From Anopheles merus (lineage: Eukaryota; Arthropoda; Insecta; Diptera; Culicidae), in contig NC_054085.1 of the NCBI RefSeq assembly GCF_017562075.2, positions 16,161,818-16,225,817 of the forward strand: a stretch of 64,000 bases of DNA. The letters are read 5' to 3'. Position numbers and translations under genes: made by a program. This document shows, in pieces, positions 42,049 to 56,100 of the stretch (position 1 is the first letter of the stretch; each line of letters begins with the position of its first letter). The notes below the pieces were generated by a model that saw only the letters and a program-made list of their open reading frames with translations, was not told the origin of the DNA and ran no database searches.

Positions 42049-42647
42049 ATATAATTTTTCATGAATTACCTAACTAATATATAACTACAATATTTTCTTT
42101 TCCACTTTTTCCATGTGTTTTCTTGTTTTTTCTCTCTTCTCTTCTTTCGCTTCTCTTGTTTTTTTTTTCTTCTTCTTCTGTTTGGTTTTTATTCTCTCCG
42201 TGTTTTGTGTGTCGATGAGTTGTGGTTTTGTGTTTAATTGTTTTGTGTTTCTTTTTCCTTCTGTGGTTTGTGTTTCCTTTGCATTTTCGTTTGGTATGTG
42301 TTTTAGTGTTTTTTTTTTTGTTTTTGTTTGTTTGTTTGTGTTGTGTTTTTGCTTTTCCATTTTTTAGCCTTTTTATTTGATACGTTTACCTTTGCTTTAC
42401 ATGCTTGCTGAAACATTAATCTGCATCCTTTATGGCAACCGTTGTTCGTTTCTCTTTCTCTTTCTTTCTTTTTCGTCCTCTCTTTTTCGGTTTTTTTTTT
42501 GTTTCTTCTGGGCGCCATTCTGTTGGCTTCGTTTGTTTAGGCGATGCATGCTTACCTTCTGCACTTCCGGACAGTCCAGTGTTGAAAGTTGGCCACCACT
42601 GCGATGAAGTTGATGATGGCGATGATGCTCAAATGATGCTCCTTTCC

Positions 42648-42665
42648 GGGGGGGGGGGGGGGGGG
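42648..42665. repeat. 18-base poly-G run (poly-C in the putative 3' UTR)
   Basis: Uninterrupted G on the plus strand. Confidence 0.9.
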
Positions 42666-44340
42666 TAGTAAGTGATCCTCATTGCTTGCCTCCCCATCAC
42701 TCACTTTGCATGCATTTGAAGGATCGTTTACCGTTTTCCTTGTGCCGTTTGCCATTCCGGATTTAAAATTGAACGCTTTGTTTCGCTCCTGATCCTGATC
42801 CTCAAATACTGATTTACTCTGCTGCGTGGCCGCATGGACTGTGTTACACGGTGTGTATGCGTGTTTCGTTTCTATTGTGTGTTCGGTTTTTGTTTCGTTT
42901 TCATGGGATGGCGTTGTGTAGTAGTGGTAGCTTCTTTTGTACGTCTGTTTGATGTGGCTGTGTCACTGTTACATGTTATGTGTTTGCAATCTTGCTGCCC
43001 CACCCCTGTCTACGCTTCCTTCTGCTCGCACACACGCACACACATTGCACTGGCAACTTGTTGTAGTAGTATAAGTAAGTTATAACATTTTACATGACAG
43101 CGGAAACAGAACTGTTTCCGTTTCGTATTCTGCTTCCTCTTCCACGCACCGGTAGTGGTATTCGGGAGGGGGTGGTTAATTTTTTGCTTTTCTGGTATGT
43201 TTTGTTTACTGTTTGCGTTCCTCTTCGCTCTTCCCACTGTTTGGTTTGCCTCTGTCTGTTTATCGTTTATTTTAAATAGTTATTACTTGGCGTCTCCCTT
43301 CGTCTCCCTCCGTCTCAGTTACTTGTCTATCGCTCGTAGGAGAGTATAACATGTGACTGCACGTTTTGTTCGCTTTCGTTTGTCAATTAACTTACACAAC
43401 TTTGCGTTACGCTCTTGGATATTCTGGTTAGTTTGACTGTTTGTGTTTGTGTGTGTTTTAGTAGATGCTTTGTTCAATTTGTTCAGTTCTTCGCTTTATA
43501 TTTTCGCTCTTCTGTTCCCCACCATCCCTCTTGTTCTGCTGGGTTCAATAAAATGATTATTTATATTAACGTATCAGTAGGACTGTTTTGCTAACGATGA
43601 TTTTCTGTTTTTACCGTATGTGAGTGTAAGTGTTTTTTTATCTTTTTGCTGTATGCTGTATGTACCTGTTTTGCTGTCTCTGTTATTTCACACTTTTCGT
43701 TGGGTGAGCGATATTTGTGTGAAGTCTTGTGTTTTTTGTTCGTTTGTTTGCTTGTTTGTTTGTGTATATTTTTCACAGGCAATATCTTCCTCTTTCTTCT
43801 TTCTACAACGCTTTTCAACGAGGACGCTACGTTTTTTTTTCTCGTTCTGCGCACGTGTTTCAGCAGTGATCGATAGTGGAAAAGTTGTTTCCACGCACTG
43901 CGCCTCTCCGAGTGGGTCCGATAACAACAAAACACGACTACATCATATTTTCAAACAGTGCCGTGTGCCACTGTGTGAAACGAAAATATGCTCTCCCTCG
44001 TCATCATCATCATCACCTGCTTCATCATGAAGCAGCCGACGCTAACGACATGATCGAATAGCGTACGCTCTTACCCACACAGTGATACACGCTGTTTGCG
44101 CCAATGCCCGAAACTAGAGCACAAAACTTCCTTGGCAACAAAAAACTGTACCGAACAAAGCACACAAGGAGGGGCCAGCGGTGACCCAAACAAAAAAGTA
44201 GAAAGAAAATTTCGTCTTCCTTCGAGCAGAAAAACATTGACATTGATGGAGTAAAGTTTTCGGGGGACTTGCTTAACCAAATTGGAGCTGGATGCTGCTG
44301 TGGGCTGTCGGTTCGAAGTGGGTGTGTTCTCGTCAAAAAG

Positions 44341-44342
<2 letters not shown>

Positions 44343-44421
<79 letters not shown>
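44343..44421. repeat. (CA)n microsatellite, about 79 bp
   Basis: Uninterrupted CA on the plus strand, so (TG)n in the putative 3' UTR of the dpr-like transcript. Confidence 0.97.
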
Positions 44422-44424
<3 letters not shown>

Positions 44425-45660
44425 TGAAATGCCTGTCGGAATGTTTGTGTGGGTGTGTTTTTCTTTGCTACCATTTGATACACACCGTTGAGGACGAAAA
44501 ACAGCATAAATAACCCAAAAATCGAAGAGCAGCGCTGGATGGTCTGTCTTGAACTCGAGTGACCACATATGCTACACCATCAACAAAAAAAAAACAGGCC
44601 AATTCCGACCCACATGGAAACCGTTTTGTGATGCGGGAAAGAGAAAGAAAAAGCTAGAGGCTAAATTGAAGCATCTTACGCGCTACCACAACCACAAAGA
44701 AACAAAAAACAATCTGCAGGTGCGCTGCCACCTGCTTACAACGTGCGTAGTGCGCCTCAGTCCCTGTGATCTGCCCTTGTTTCAGCGTTTGACCAGCAGC
44801 AGCTTTCCACTCGTTTGAACTTCGCCACTGGTTCGCTTGGCGGGAAAAACACGTTCCCGTCCGTCACTATTAGCCCATCCGTCCTTAGAGCTTTCCCTGC
44901 GTGTGTGTGTGTCTGTGGTTGTGTTTGTTGTTTGTTTTTGTTATGTGTGCTCCTCCCATCATTCCCGATGCTCCAAACCATTCCCTAACAAAACTCTACT
45001 GAAACATTTTCACTCGGCTCTCTTTTCTCATCCCTCATTTTTTGCAGCCGTCTTCTTATCAGTCGAGAATGAGCTTCATTTAACCGTTGTGGTTTTTTTC
45101 TTCTCCCAATTCTGTGTGTGTGGGTTGTGTCTTGTGTGTAATGATTCGAGATTCGAGTTTTACCGTTTGTTTGTTTTTTTTTTGGTTTATATGTGAGCAA
45201 AATTTTCACCTCTCGACCCCGTTCGGCTTTGCAGCAGCCGGGATGGGGGCCGATAGTCTGCCGGTCTTCTTACCTTACCACCTTAAGTGTGTGTATTTAG
45301 CGATAGAGAATGGACGTGGATGATTTTCGAATTACCTTTTACTTGTTCGGTATTGTTTTTTTTGTTGCTTTCTTAGTTTTTGTTTTGTTTTGGTTGTATT
45401 ATAACTTATCATTACGTTTGCGTCGCGTCTTGTGTACTTTTTTTCTCTCTCTCTCTTTCTCTCATTTGCTTTGATTTTTGTTTGTTTTTCTTTTCCTTTT
45501 ATTTTTTGCCAGTGGATAAGTGGGCTTTTTGCTTGCGCCACTTTTTTGTTTATCTCTTGCGAACGCTTGCGTTTTCCCATTTTTTCCCTCCCGTTTCTCC
45601 CGCCCCCCCTTTGTTGCTTGTTGCTGCTCTAAATCTGCCTTAATACGTCTAACTTTATGC

Positions 45661-45782
45661 TTAAAGACTATAGTTCACATGACAGCTTAGCTGAGCATAG
45701 ATAACCAATACAAGTAGCATAACAAATGACCTATGCCGGAGTAGAATCTGTAGATTGCGCTGCTTGAACATCGATATGCTGT
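45661..45782 (-). CDS. dpr-like: dpr-like terminal coding exon g: hydrophobic C-terminal tail and stop
   Basis: The acceptor is atctccacag. The exon completes the split Asp codon, then encodes SISMFKQRNLQILLRHRS, then FVMLLVLVIYAQL, and ends in CHVNYSL before TAA (45661-45663). A basic stretch followed by about 13 hydrophobic residues and a very short end fits a C-terminal signal for GPI anchoring or a short membrane anchor. Which of the two applies cannot be settled from sequence alone. Phase agreement with exon f is exact. Confidence 0.85.
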
Positions 45783-47046
45783 CTGTGGAGATGAAACGAA
45801 GAAAGAAAGAGGAAAAGAGAAAAGGGAAAAAACCACCATGCCAGTTAGAATCACAAACAAAACAGATTAGTGAGCAGTTTTTTTTTTCGGTTGTTGTGGT
45901 TTTTGTTGATGTTGTTGTTGAAAGCACAAATGCAGTAGCTTGGAGTGTTTGATTTGCTAAACATCGGCGACCCTCTTAGTTGATGAATTTAAATTGAATT
46001 GCACCGCGATAGGAACACAATGTTGATTGCATACGTAATTGTGCCTTTTGCGGTGGTTGGCTCTAAAAACTCCCTAAAATGGAATTTCCCCGGCACGACT
46101 GTTGAATAATAAGAACGTACGCTGCTTTGTACGGCGCACCGTACGAGCATTTAAATCAACCGTTTTATGTTTGTTTTGTATGGCCTTAAATTCAATGTGC
46201 TGTCGTGCACAAAATTGGATTCTTTGGTCATAATTCCGTGCGCAAGCGCTTATTGCAAACCAGCTCCCACGGCTCTAATGCACTGAAGCCGGGTGATAAT
46301 AATCAAGCAAATATTGAATGCTGCGCCTCCGCGGACCGTTGCGAAGCGTGCAGCAAAACAAAAGGCAATATCTGCGCTTGATATCGACAGCGCGAACGCG
46401 CACTACACTCGCTACACCAGCTGGGACCGGGAGCATTTTACCGATCTCGCTGCTGTCACAGCTGCAAAGCACATGCATATGCTGCTGCATCTCCCCTTCG
46501 AGGCAGTGCCCTATGATGATGATCCTCCTCGCCCGCCGCCGCCTGCCTTCTCGTTTCCAATTTCAATTGACATCCCATTGCTATCGTACGGGCTACTTTG
46601 CGGGACGAATGGTTCGCCATGTGTAGGGAGACCCCCGGGTGTCAATAGCAGCACACGCGAGTTCATGATTTATGCAGCACTGAGCGCTGTATAAAGCGTT
46701 TGCCAACGCACCACAAGTCATCTGCCAACGGGTGAACATGGCCCTTGGGGTGGTGCCCCGAACCCGCCCTCCCCACGCCAGCTCACCAGCCATCGCTCTA
46801 TAAACAACAGTAATGAGAATTCAATTATGCTTACCATCAAACAGCGATCTTGCCGATGACGTGACAGCGGATGCAGACGATTCTCCTGTGGGCGCCACCA
46901 ACGGGTTTATAGCATCGAGCGATTGTCAGCGATAGAGGCAACACAGCCCATGCCCACGGGAACGCGCGGAAACGAAATCACAAACAAGCAGATCAATATC
47001 GGGCAGCTATGTAAATGGAAAATAGTTGTGCGATGTGCGGTGGTTG

Positions 47047-47126
<80 letters not shown>

Positions 47127-50100
47127 AGGTGTGCGTTGGTCCCGTTGGGAGGAGCGACCCAACCCGTTTGTAAAGTCACCTTTTTGCAAGGGAGCACACA
47201 CATACACACGCACACACACACGTACATCGCACACCGCTTTGTCTGGTTTTGCAGGCTGGCCTCTCCGTCGTTAACCTACCGTTGATAACGTGCAGTGAAA
47301 CAGTGATCGGTGGACTGTTGGATGGGCTGCAGGAGTAATTTCCGGAGTCCTTCTTTCTCGTCGATTCTATTATCAGCGAGCCAATCTGCGAGGAGGTGAA
47401 AGTGTAGATGAAAGAGTGAGAACAGGACAATGTTATTGACGCGTAGTGAAGGGTAGTGAAAGGTCTGGGAAGGTTGCTAACTGCTCCCAATTGATTTATG
47501 ATCAGTTTTTAACAACGTTTCGATACTGTCTACTGTGTGTGGCGCCTGTTTTACAGGATTTTCCAGGGGTGGTACACTTCCTAGACTCTTTCTGTGAACA
47601 TCATTTGTTGGAAATTGGATTCTATAGCACCCTTTTTGTACAGGCTCCTGGGAAATTTCTATTGGATTTGTCCAACAAGAGTGCTATGGGGAGTCCAATT
47701 TAAAGTTTCCCACAGCTATGAGAACTCCTGGAAAACCCTGTATGGAGTTTATAACAATGGAAGGATCAGCTTGCTTTAATGTTGATAAACTTGCAGTTAT
47801 TTTTTTGCTACGGTTTGATATTGTATTTTCTCTACTAGTAATGTTACTCCGGTTCTAGTTTCATGGTTTGACTGAACAACAAAAATAATCTTTACCATCA
47901 TCACCGCTTATCTTTTATCAATTTCTGTACCGAGATACACATTGTTGGACAGTGTATCGTAATTTTCGCATTTAGAGCTCCAATTTATACTACTCTCCTT
48001 TCATTACGGCATCTCTGATTTACTGACTACTTCCTACAACATATCGTTAATACGGAAGCTTTAGTCTCCTATGTGCTCTATGCTTAGTTAATTTATGTTG
48101 AAAATTAAACTTTTAATCATTCAATTTATACTAAAAGCTACCATAAATTCCTTTAATGTTTGCATGACTTGACCCAAAGCCTTAGTAATACACAATTAAG
48201 TTGTATTAAAGGAAATAATTAAACGATTAGGCGCAGAAATAGGTTACACATGAGGCAACCATTCACATTAGTTGTTAAAAAAGGTGTGTTTTCCGGTAAC
48301 ATTCAGCGCAAACTATATGATTGTCATTGAATATTGTGCAATTAAAATGTATCTTTTAACTGAAAGATATCACACGTATTTAAAACTATTTCTGAATCAT
48401 TTTTTTAATATGAAAAAAACAAGGAAGAAAATGAAGGTCACATTCAATGATTTTTTACTCTTCATGCGCCTCCATCACGCTATCATGGAGGCGCCCAGTC
48501 GTTCACGTTACAAAGCTCCAAATTGCTATTATTGCTTTGTAACTCTGTAGCCGCTGCTCTAAAATCAAAACCATTTGAATGAACAAGTAGTGTGATCGAG
48601 AAAGAATGATTCAATTGACTTTGGTTGTTTTTTTCAAGTTGAATGTACAAGACCAAAGAGCGAACAAAATATACCACATAGCTTTCCGGTTAAGGTGTTA
48701 AATTAATGTTTTATAATGTTATAGATTGTCTCCACATTTCAACTCACTTAGTTGGTAATAAAACCAGCAACCATTATTTTTCTCATACACAGCACCCTGC
48801 AGTAAACTTTCGAGACGAAGCGTCGAAAAAACTCTGACACAACACAAATGGTCCCCATCGCAACGCAAACGCAATGGCGCAAACTTACCGTACTGTGGAT
48901 GTCCCCATCGAGATCGGGTGCACCGCGGTCCAGCTGCGTCTTCCAGCCGCGCCGGCTCTCGGTGAAGATCTGCTGCGTACCGTGGTACCAGATGATGTAG
49001 GAAGGTGGCTCGAGGGCGCCCCGGACCACACATCGCAGGATGACGGCACTGCCGGCCTTGACGTAGCGATCGGAGTCACCTATAAGCTCGGTTCTTGGCA
49101 CTGGAAGCGACAGAAAGCAAGATGGTTACATTTAATCTTCCGCCTCGAATGGAGATGAAAGTGACACGAGCACGGGAGGAGGGGGAAAGCAATCGAGCCA
49201 AACAAATGGTTCAACCGGATCAATTCGTATCCAAAAGCGAAAAAAACGGGTGAAAAAGAGATGAGAGAGTGAGAGCACGAGAGGGAAGGAAAGATATATC
49301 TACACCTAGGCTTAAATAAAGTTGCACAATAAAGGGAAACTTATTTGCTCGTTCAACTGTAGGCTAGGCCGCTTCTAGCTTCTAACAACGGCCGAATTGT
49401 GAGGACGGGCAGCCGAACCGAAGTGGGCAATCAACATCCAAACCCTACCTTCAACCGGGCAGCCGGGCCGGCCCCACTCTATCTCGACACTCCGCCGCCC
49501 CACACGACAACGGGCTAAGCGGGTAGTAAATTTTCATTCCACTCAATTTCGACGATCTAAAGTTGTGTCAATTTTCGGCAAATTTTCCACCGAAATTGCC
49601 CTCGGCACGACACACGACGACGACGACAACAATGGGTCCTTTGGCTTTCGGAGGCTTTCGTGGGGGGGCTAGAATCGGAAGGGAAGTAAGTCTGTGTGTG
49701 TGTGTCTGTGTGTGATGCCGCTAGCGCAATGTGTGGAGATAAAGCTCCAAATAAAAGCATAAATTCTACGGAGAAGCGACGAAGAAGTACCTGGGCTGGG
49801 GCGAAAAACAAAAACAAAAACAGAAACCATAAACGAACGCGAAATCCTTCACAGCTCCGCTTCTTACGGGGCCACAGTCACAAAAATAAAAGCCCCACTG
49901 GCTGGCTGGCTGTTGGGCTGGAAATTTATGGCGCTTTTAAGCCAGTCGCAAGCCCGTCTGCCGTTACGACCCGATCGACAGGCCCCGGCTTTGGCGTTGG
50001 TTCGGTTTTGTGTGCCAGTGTCCGGTTTGTTCTTTCCGCGGCTGCAGTAACAGGGTCCCTGGGATGTATCTGTTTTTTTTTTTTTTTGATTCGTTGATCG

Positions 50101-53100
50101 TTTATCGGTTTGGCACACGAGACACCAGTGGGTAAGAAAGTCGGCCAGGTTTGCGGTTTTAATGGTTCTAAATTTACTGTAAAAGCCTCTGCTAATCCCT
50201 GTGAGTGCTTTACCGATTGCCGGGACGGTTTTATTTATCGTCAATCGGTGGCGTCGGTGGCCCAATCGTGCCCCGCGCGTTTGTGTGTGGATGTGCCTGG
50301 GTGTGTGTGTGTGTGTGTGCCCTTGCCTAGACCGCACCACCCAACAGGTCTTTGCAATAGGTCGCTTGCAAACGCGCACAACCGAATGCGATTTGTTATA
50401 CGATGCATGGATTTCGATTCTTGTGCGCCGCTCCGACCTTCCTTTCCTTCACACCAGCAGTCTGAGGAGTGGAAGTAAGAGAAGGCAGTGGAAGAAGACC
50501 CATTAATGCAATATAATCTGCCGTGAATAAATCATCCACGTAGCGCAGCACAATCGGTCGTTACAAGGATGAAACCACCAAACGCCACACCGAGCCGGGT
50601 GAGGAACCATTTGGCCAGCAGGTACTTGTGAAGTGCTTGCAACAGCTCATAAAACCTGCTGCAATCTTCCTGCCCCTCCCCTGGTATCGCTGGCCCGATC
50701 AAGTGGATGGTATGGCCTTCCCCGTCATTAACCCAACGCCAAGGTAAGCGACCAACGACCGAATGGCGCATTTTACATCCATTTCAGGCGAACTGCTTTA
50801 CATTGAACGACACTTTAGCTTTTGTGTGTGTGTAGAGGGAGTTCGGTAGAGCTTGCAGAGATGAAAGGTGGCTAGGTCGCGTCTAAAAAAAGGTCATCCA
50901 GTGGGTTGCGCTTGTGTGTGCGCATGTGTTTGTGTGCGCAAACGGTGGGGCGTTTGCCGCGCTCGGATCCACTTTGCGCGACAAGTGCTTACGCGAGCGC
51001 GTTTACACATTTGCAGCAAATTATCGTCGCTGTATACAGCACAACTACTGCACTGCACACAACCGACCGAACAGCTAAAAAGCGCGTACGCATGCACTGG
51101 GTAAAAACAGCTTCATTCATCGAAAGTGTCGTAGGCCGCCATCGTTCGGCGATAGTGCTGCGTGCCGGCGCGTAGCAAAATCTGGCCGCATTTTATCGCA
51201 TCTCCCACCCGATGTCTGTTGTTTTCCCTCCGTCAGCATCGGCGCTCCCATCGGTGGGTGAAATAAAAAGGTGAAAAATAAAGCGCAGCATTAAACTAGG
51301 CGAGCGGGCGGAGGGAGCTAGCGGGGAGTTGCTCATAACGACGGACAACTTAACATAATCGAGCGTTTCGCTGTGTTGGGCGCCGGGGCACGTTGGCCCT
51401 TTTATTTTCGTATTTTGCCCCCCGCTTCCCCCCGCTTCCACCGAGCACTTCAAACGCGGCGCCGCCGTTCGTTGAACTATTGTCGAGTGCCTTTGGTTGG
51501 TGGTTGTTTGCCGCTGTGTTACGAGCTGGCGCTCGATGATTGTTTTATGTGAAGTGTTTTATGTCGGACAAGCGCGTTCGACATGCACCGTTTGGTGGAG
51601 ATTGCAGAGGATTGTCGCAGAAGGAGGGTTGCTGTTTTTTTCTCCATGCACAATAAGACCCATTATCAATTAAGGTCAGAAAGTGGCCAGCTTGGTTTAC
51701 CATCGGTACGTGCATTTGTTTTGGTGGGTTGGTGGGAAAAGTTGCAACGTGGTAGCAAACAGTGCTGCAAAATGTCATGAGTATCACGAGATTTTCACCA
51801 ACGAAAACAAATGAACATATCCGTGGTAGCTTGATGCTCATTGATGATAATCAATAAAAGTGCGTCATGACATGCTGAACACGACACGTGAATTCTTGAG
51901 TCCAACGCGATACTCTGACTGACAAGCTTAGCTTAATGCCGGCGCAAGCATAATCATGATTTTTTTTCTGGCTGTGAACAGTGCTGCCAAATGCCACTGT
52001 TTCAATCATCAACACTCATGATTGAAACGAAGCTCAAATCAGATCACGTACACAGCTGAGATGATCAGTGACGATACTCAAACAGTTGGAGAATCAATCA
52101 TGTTTAGTTTAGCTGGTGACGTTTAGCTTAGCACCCATCTTTTGGTCACTCACTTGGTCACGACATTGTTGTCGGCGATAATCGCGACATTCTTGGAATA
52201 TACTTGGCGCGTGGGCTCTAAAAACAAAATGAGTATGCTTTCACCTTCTATCTGTTTTGATTATCTGTCGGGTCAAACAAAGTGAGAAAACATCTCGCTC
52301 ATTTTGTTGCTTGGAACCACTCGCACGCACCACATATCTCCCGCGACCATCGCGATAATCACCGACTGAAAATGTAGCGAGCAAGTGATTGACCAAGAGT
52401 TGGTTGCACACAATGTCACCAGGCATGTGATGGTCGCACCAACTGTTTGAGGCTCGCCTCTGATCTTTGCAGTAGAGCTCGTGACGCTGAGATGATTTTG
52501 TTTCAGCCGGAATTTGTCATGACTATGTCAGTGACATTTTGCAAAACTGATCACAGCAACAAAAAAAGTCGTGATATAGTGACTGACCAAGCGATGGTCG
52601 CAAACATGTCATGAGCATGTATTAGTCACACCAACCGTACTGAGTATCACCTCTGATTATCACAATTGAGTACGTGACGTTGATATGGATTTTGTTTCAG
52701 TCAGATTTTTTCATGACATTGATAGTGACATTTTGCAGTGATCTTTTGCATGTTTGGATGTTTTAATGTATACTTTTAAGATTGAAACTGAACATTATGT
52801 TATAGTTTACACATTACTGAGCAGAATGCTTGGAAACAGCAACTACCGTTCCTCTTCGATCGAACTACAGTTTGAACTCACTAGTTGAACTTCAATTCCC
52901 TTCCAACTATTGAATTTGTGCTTTTTAGTTGGCTTGTTTTACCACACAAAAAACCCAATAGACCATGAGATTTTTGTGAAATTTTCAAAAACCGGTGAGT
53001 ACATAGAAACGCATGCTTTTTAATTGAACTGTGAGCCAACTCGGGCACATTCAACTAAAAAGTGTTCAAATATTGAATTCTTACTGTACTTGATTCCCTT

Positions 53101-56100
53101 CAAAAGAGTTTCTTGTATAGTTATTTTTAAATTTTAATACAACCGTCGTCAAAACTTTCTTCTTTAAAATCGAAGGAAACATTTCATACTTTTCATTTGG
53201 ATAAACGAATAATTTGATGGATTTGGATAAAAATTCTGTAAAATTTTCTTTTAATTGCGCGATCAAAACCCCTCAAAATGCACGTGTTTCTATTTTATTT
53301 AAACAAGGTAAGTGGTTAAGTTGTTAAGCAAAATCTATTCAAACAGTTGTTATTAAGATGTATATTGTATCTATTGCGTAGATACATGTTTCTTAATGAT
53401 TTGAAAAGTTTTACAGTATTGCTTTCAGAATAGAAACTATCGTGCACGTTAGTAATAAGTGCAGCTAGCTGAGGCCACATTATTATCAAAAAAAATTCCA
53501 ACTAAAACATCCTTCACACATTTTTACAACAAAGTTTCCACAAGCACCGTACTGTTGGGGAAATTCTTTTCTCCCAAAAGCGCGGCTGATTAAGGCTTCA
53601 GCGCACTACTTAGCCAAAACTTTCCCACGGCCATCATCAAACTTTCACCAACTAACTTGGTAAGAAAAGTGCTGGATGCCTGTGAACTTGGCCACCAAAG
53701 AGAGAAAAAACACAACCACACACTCACACACATACGAAGCACCCTTTGTTCGCCAAACTCCAGCAAAGGCCAAAATTATGACGAATGTTTGGCAAGAAGT
53801 GGCCTGGCAAAAAGAATAAAAGATTATGTGAAACGCTTGTTAGCCATCCCGTCCGCACATGGAGGCTGCGTAGTTTTCCACCACCACTACCACCACCACC
53901 ACCCATCCAAACCAACCGACCGGGTTCACCATCTCGGCGGTGAGCAATTGTGATGAAAAAGAAAGTTTGTAAACTTCTACTACGGTTCCCCCCTTTTGGG
54001 CTGCTGGGTGGCTGCCTCAGCCCCATTCCTCCTTCTCTCCAGTACTGGCCAGAAAACTTTCCGCAACCGGTCATCTTTGAAGTTGTTGTTGCTGCTGCTG
54101 CTGCTGCTGCCTGGTGGTAGTATCGGTGGAGCGGGTTTAATCCGCTAGTTCGCCGAACAGATCCCAACCCGAGCAAAGGCTGCTAAAGTTGGGTATGGAA
54201 ATTGTAAATTTGAATATGGTACAAGTTTTGTGTAAGGAGCGGGTGGATGAGCGGGATACTCGGGAGCTTTCCGATAAATTTCGTTAGTTTCGGTGGCGAA
54301 TTTGCCGAGTTTTTGCCGCGAACAAAGGACGGTGGTTCCGGTTGACTAACCGGGAGCGGCAGGGTTGGTGAAACCCGGTTCCGTATTATTGTGCGAAATA
54401 TTTCGTTTGAATTACTGAACGACTTTTGCGTTAGTTGGGCGGATGAAGAACGGCATGGTGCAGCAGCAGCAGCAGCAAACAACAACACTTTGTGGTAAAC
54501 GAGGGAAAAGTCGCCAAACTGTTGGTTTGGATAAAGTGGGCCCAAACGATGGAGCTTGTTTTTTTGTTCATTGGAATAAAGAAAAAAAAACCAAAACTGT
54601 TTTCCCGGCAAAGCAGGCGTGCGGAAAGGGACACCATGGTGACGCGAGCAGCCCAAATTGGGCTGCTTTTGCTTGCATGTTAAGCCGTATAACCGGAAAC
54701 GCCTTGGAACTTTCGATCAAAGTAACCTTTTTTTATGCGCGGGTAGGTTCAAATTGGTAAAATTTCTGCCATTAATCCATTCCTGGTATCAAACACACAG
54801 CGTTGTGAACATGGCTCGTACGTGCACCCCTTTCAATGCGCATCTGTTGTTTAAGCTTGGTGGAACAAAACAAAAACAAAAATTACCCCGAATTTTGCAC
54901 ACTAAATATCAATAACAGACCCAGGCCAGGAACGCGGAAAATCTCAAAAGCTCCAAAAAGTCGTCGGCTGTAATTCAAGCCGCAAGCCCCCGCCTCACCG
55001 GAAGCGCCTGTTTTCGCCGAATTGCGCACCAGGCAGCGGCAGGCGTAGCCGCAAAGCTAACAATAATAATGCACGCGAAAAGGATTATCGGCATCGCGGG
55101 CGCGGCCCTTACCGGCGTTTGTTTTTGTGCCACACAGTTTGTAACCGTACTTTATTGCGAGTAGGGGTTTGCGCACGGCAACCAAAAAATCCGGGGGCTG
55201 CCAGTGCATCAACTGCCCGCTGCGCCTACGGTATGATTATGACAGGCCTTTCTCGCAGCGGAAAGCTCATGTTTATTGTGCGGGAAGTGGGTTTTTTTTA
55301 GGGGGTGGGGGGGGGGAATGAACGGACTTGCGCTGGTGGTTGCGTCGGCCCGATCGGCATCGGGATTCAATAATTTGTGGCTTAATGTAGTGTACACGGT
55401 GGCTTTTGGTCGGCGGCAGTGCAAACGGCAGCAACTGTGCCTGTACGCTATGGTACGATCTGACGTTCAGGAGCGTACACAAGCGGTGTGGTCTTACCAT
55501 CGCTCTAATAACTGTGGAGGCAACAACATCCGGCCAGCGATCTCCACGTACGCGTCCACAGCCCGGCTTCTGTGTGTGTGTGCCGTACCTTGCGCTCGTA
55601 TGAAAAATAAAACCACGTACGCGGGCTGCGCCACCGATCCGAACGGCATGAATTCACCATGAGGCTCTCTGAGGTGCTCGGGAACATCATTGTGGAAATG
55701 GGACGGTTGTTCGCTAGCGATAGCGCGCTAGCCTTCTTTGCGGACCGTTTCCACCAAGCCCCCATTCAGTGGGGAGGAGAGGGAGCGGGGTGGTCTGTTA
55801 TTTACTTCGTGCATCGAATCACTAATGATGGTCACAGGAGAAATCAGATCGCAAGACCCAAACCGTACCGTCATCCTGCGGTTCTGTGTTCATTGTTGTA
55901 TGTGTGTGTGTGTGTGTGTGTGTGTAGATCTACTCACATGTCCGTGTGTGTGTGTGTGTAGGGTTATGTTAGACTTCTTTCCGGTGTTTGGTTTTCTGGG
56001 GTTGGAGTGGAACGATGGCACAAGCCCAGCGGAGAACCTCGATAGTGTAATCCGGGTAAGTATGTTCGCCCGTGCAACTGTTGGCATTTAATTAAGAACA

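Larger units (their letters stand above)
42000..45660 (-). other. Probable long 3' UTR of the dpr-like gene
   Basis: From the stop codon down to about 42000 the plus strand is strikingly T/G-rich with few open frames, so the transcript would be A/C-rich with many AAAC runs. The bias ends abruptly near 42000. A plus-strand TTTATT at 42011-42016 reads AATAAA in the transcript. Other AATAAA candidates read near 43267, 42373 and 45497, so shorter isoforms are possible. The UTR extent is inference. A CA microsatellite (44343-44421) and an 18-base homopolymer (42648-42665) lie inside. Confidence 0.5.

Noticed and set aside
42113..45643. Several Phe/Cys/Leu-rich plus frames of 60-140 codons
   Set aside because: They arise from T/G-rich composition on the strand opposite the putative 3' UTR.
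50532..50771. 79-codon minus frame inside the large dpr-like intron
   Set aside because: The amino-acid composition looks protein-like, but I find no acceptor/donor pair in phase with exons c and d and no family resemblance.
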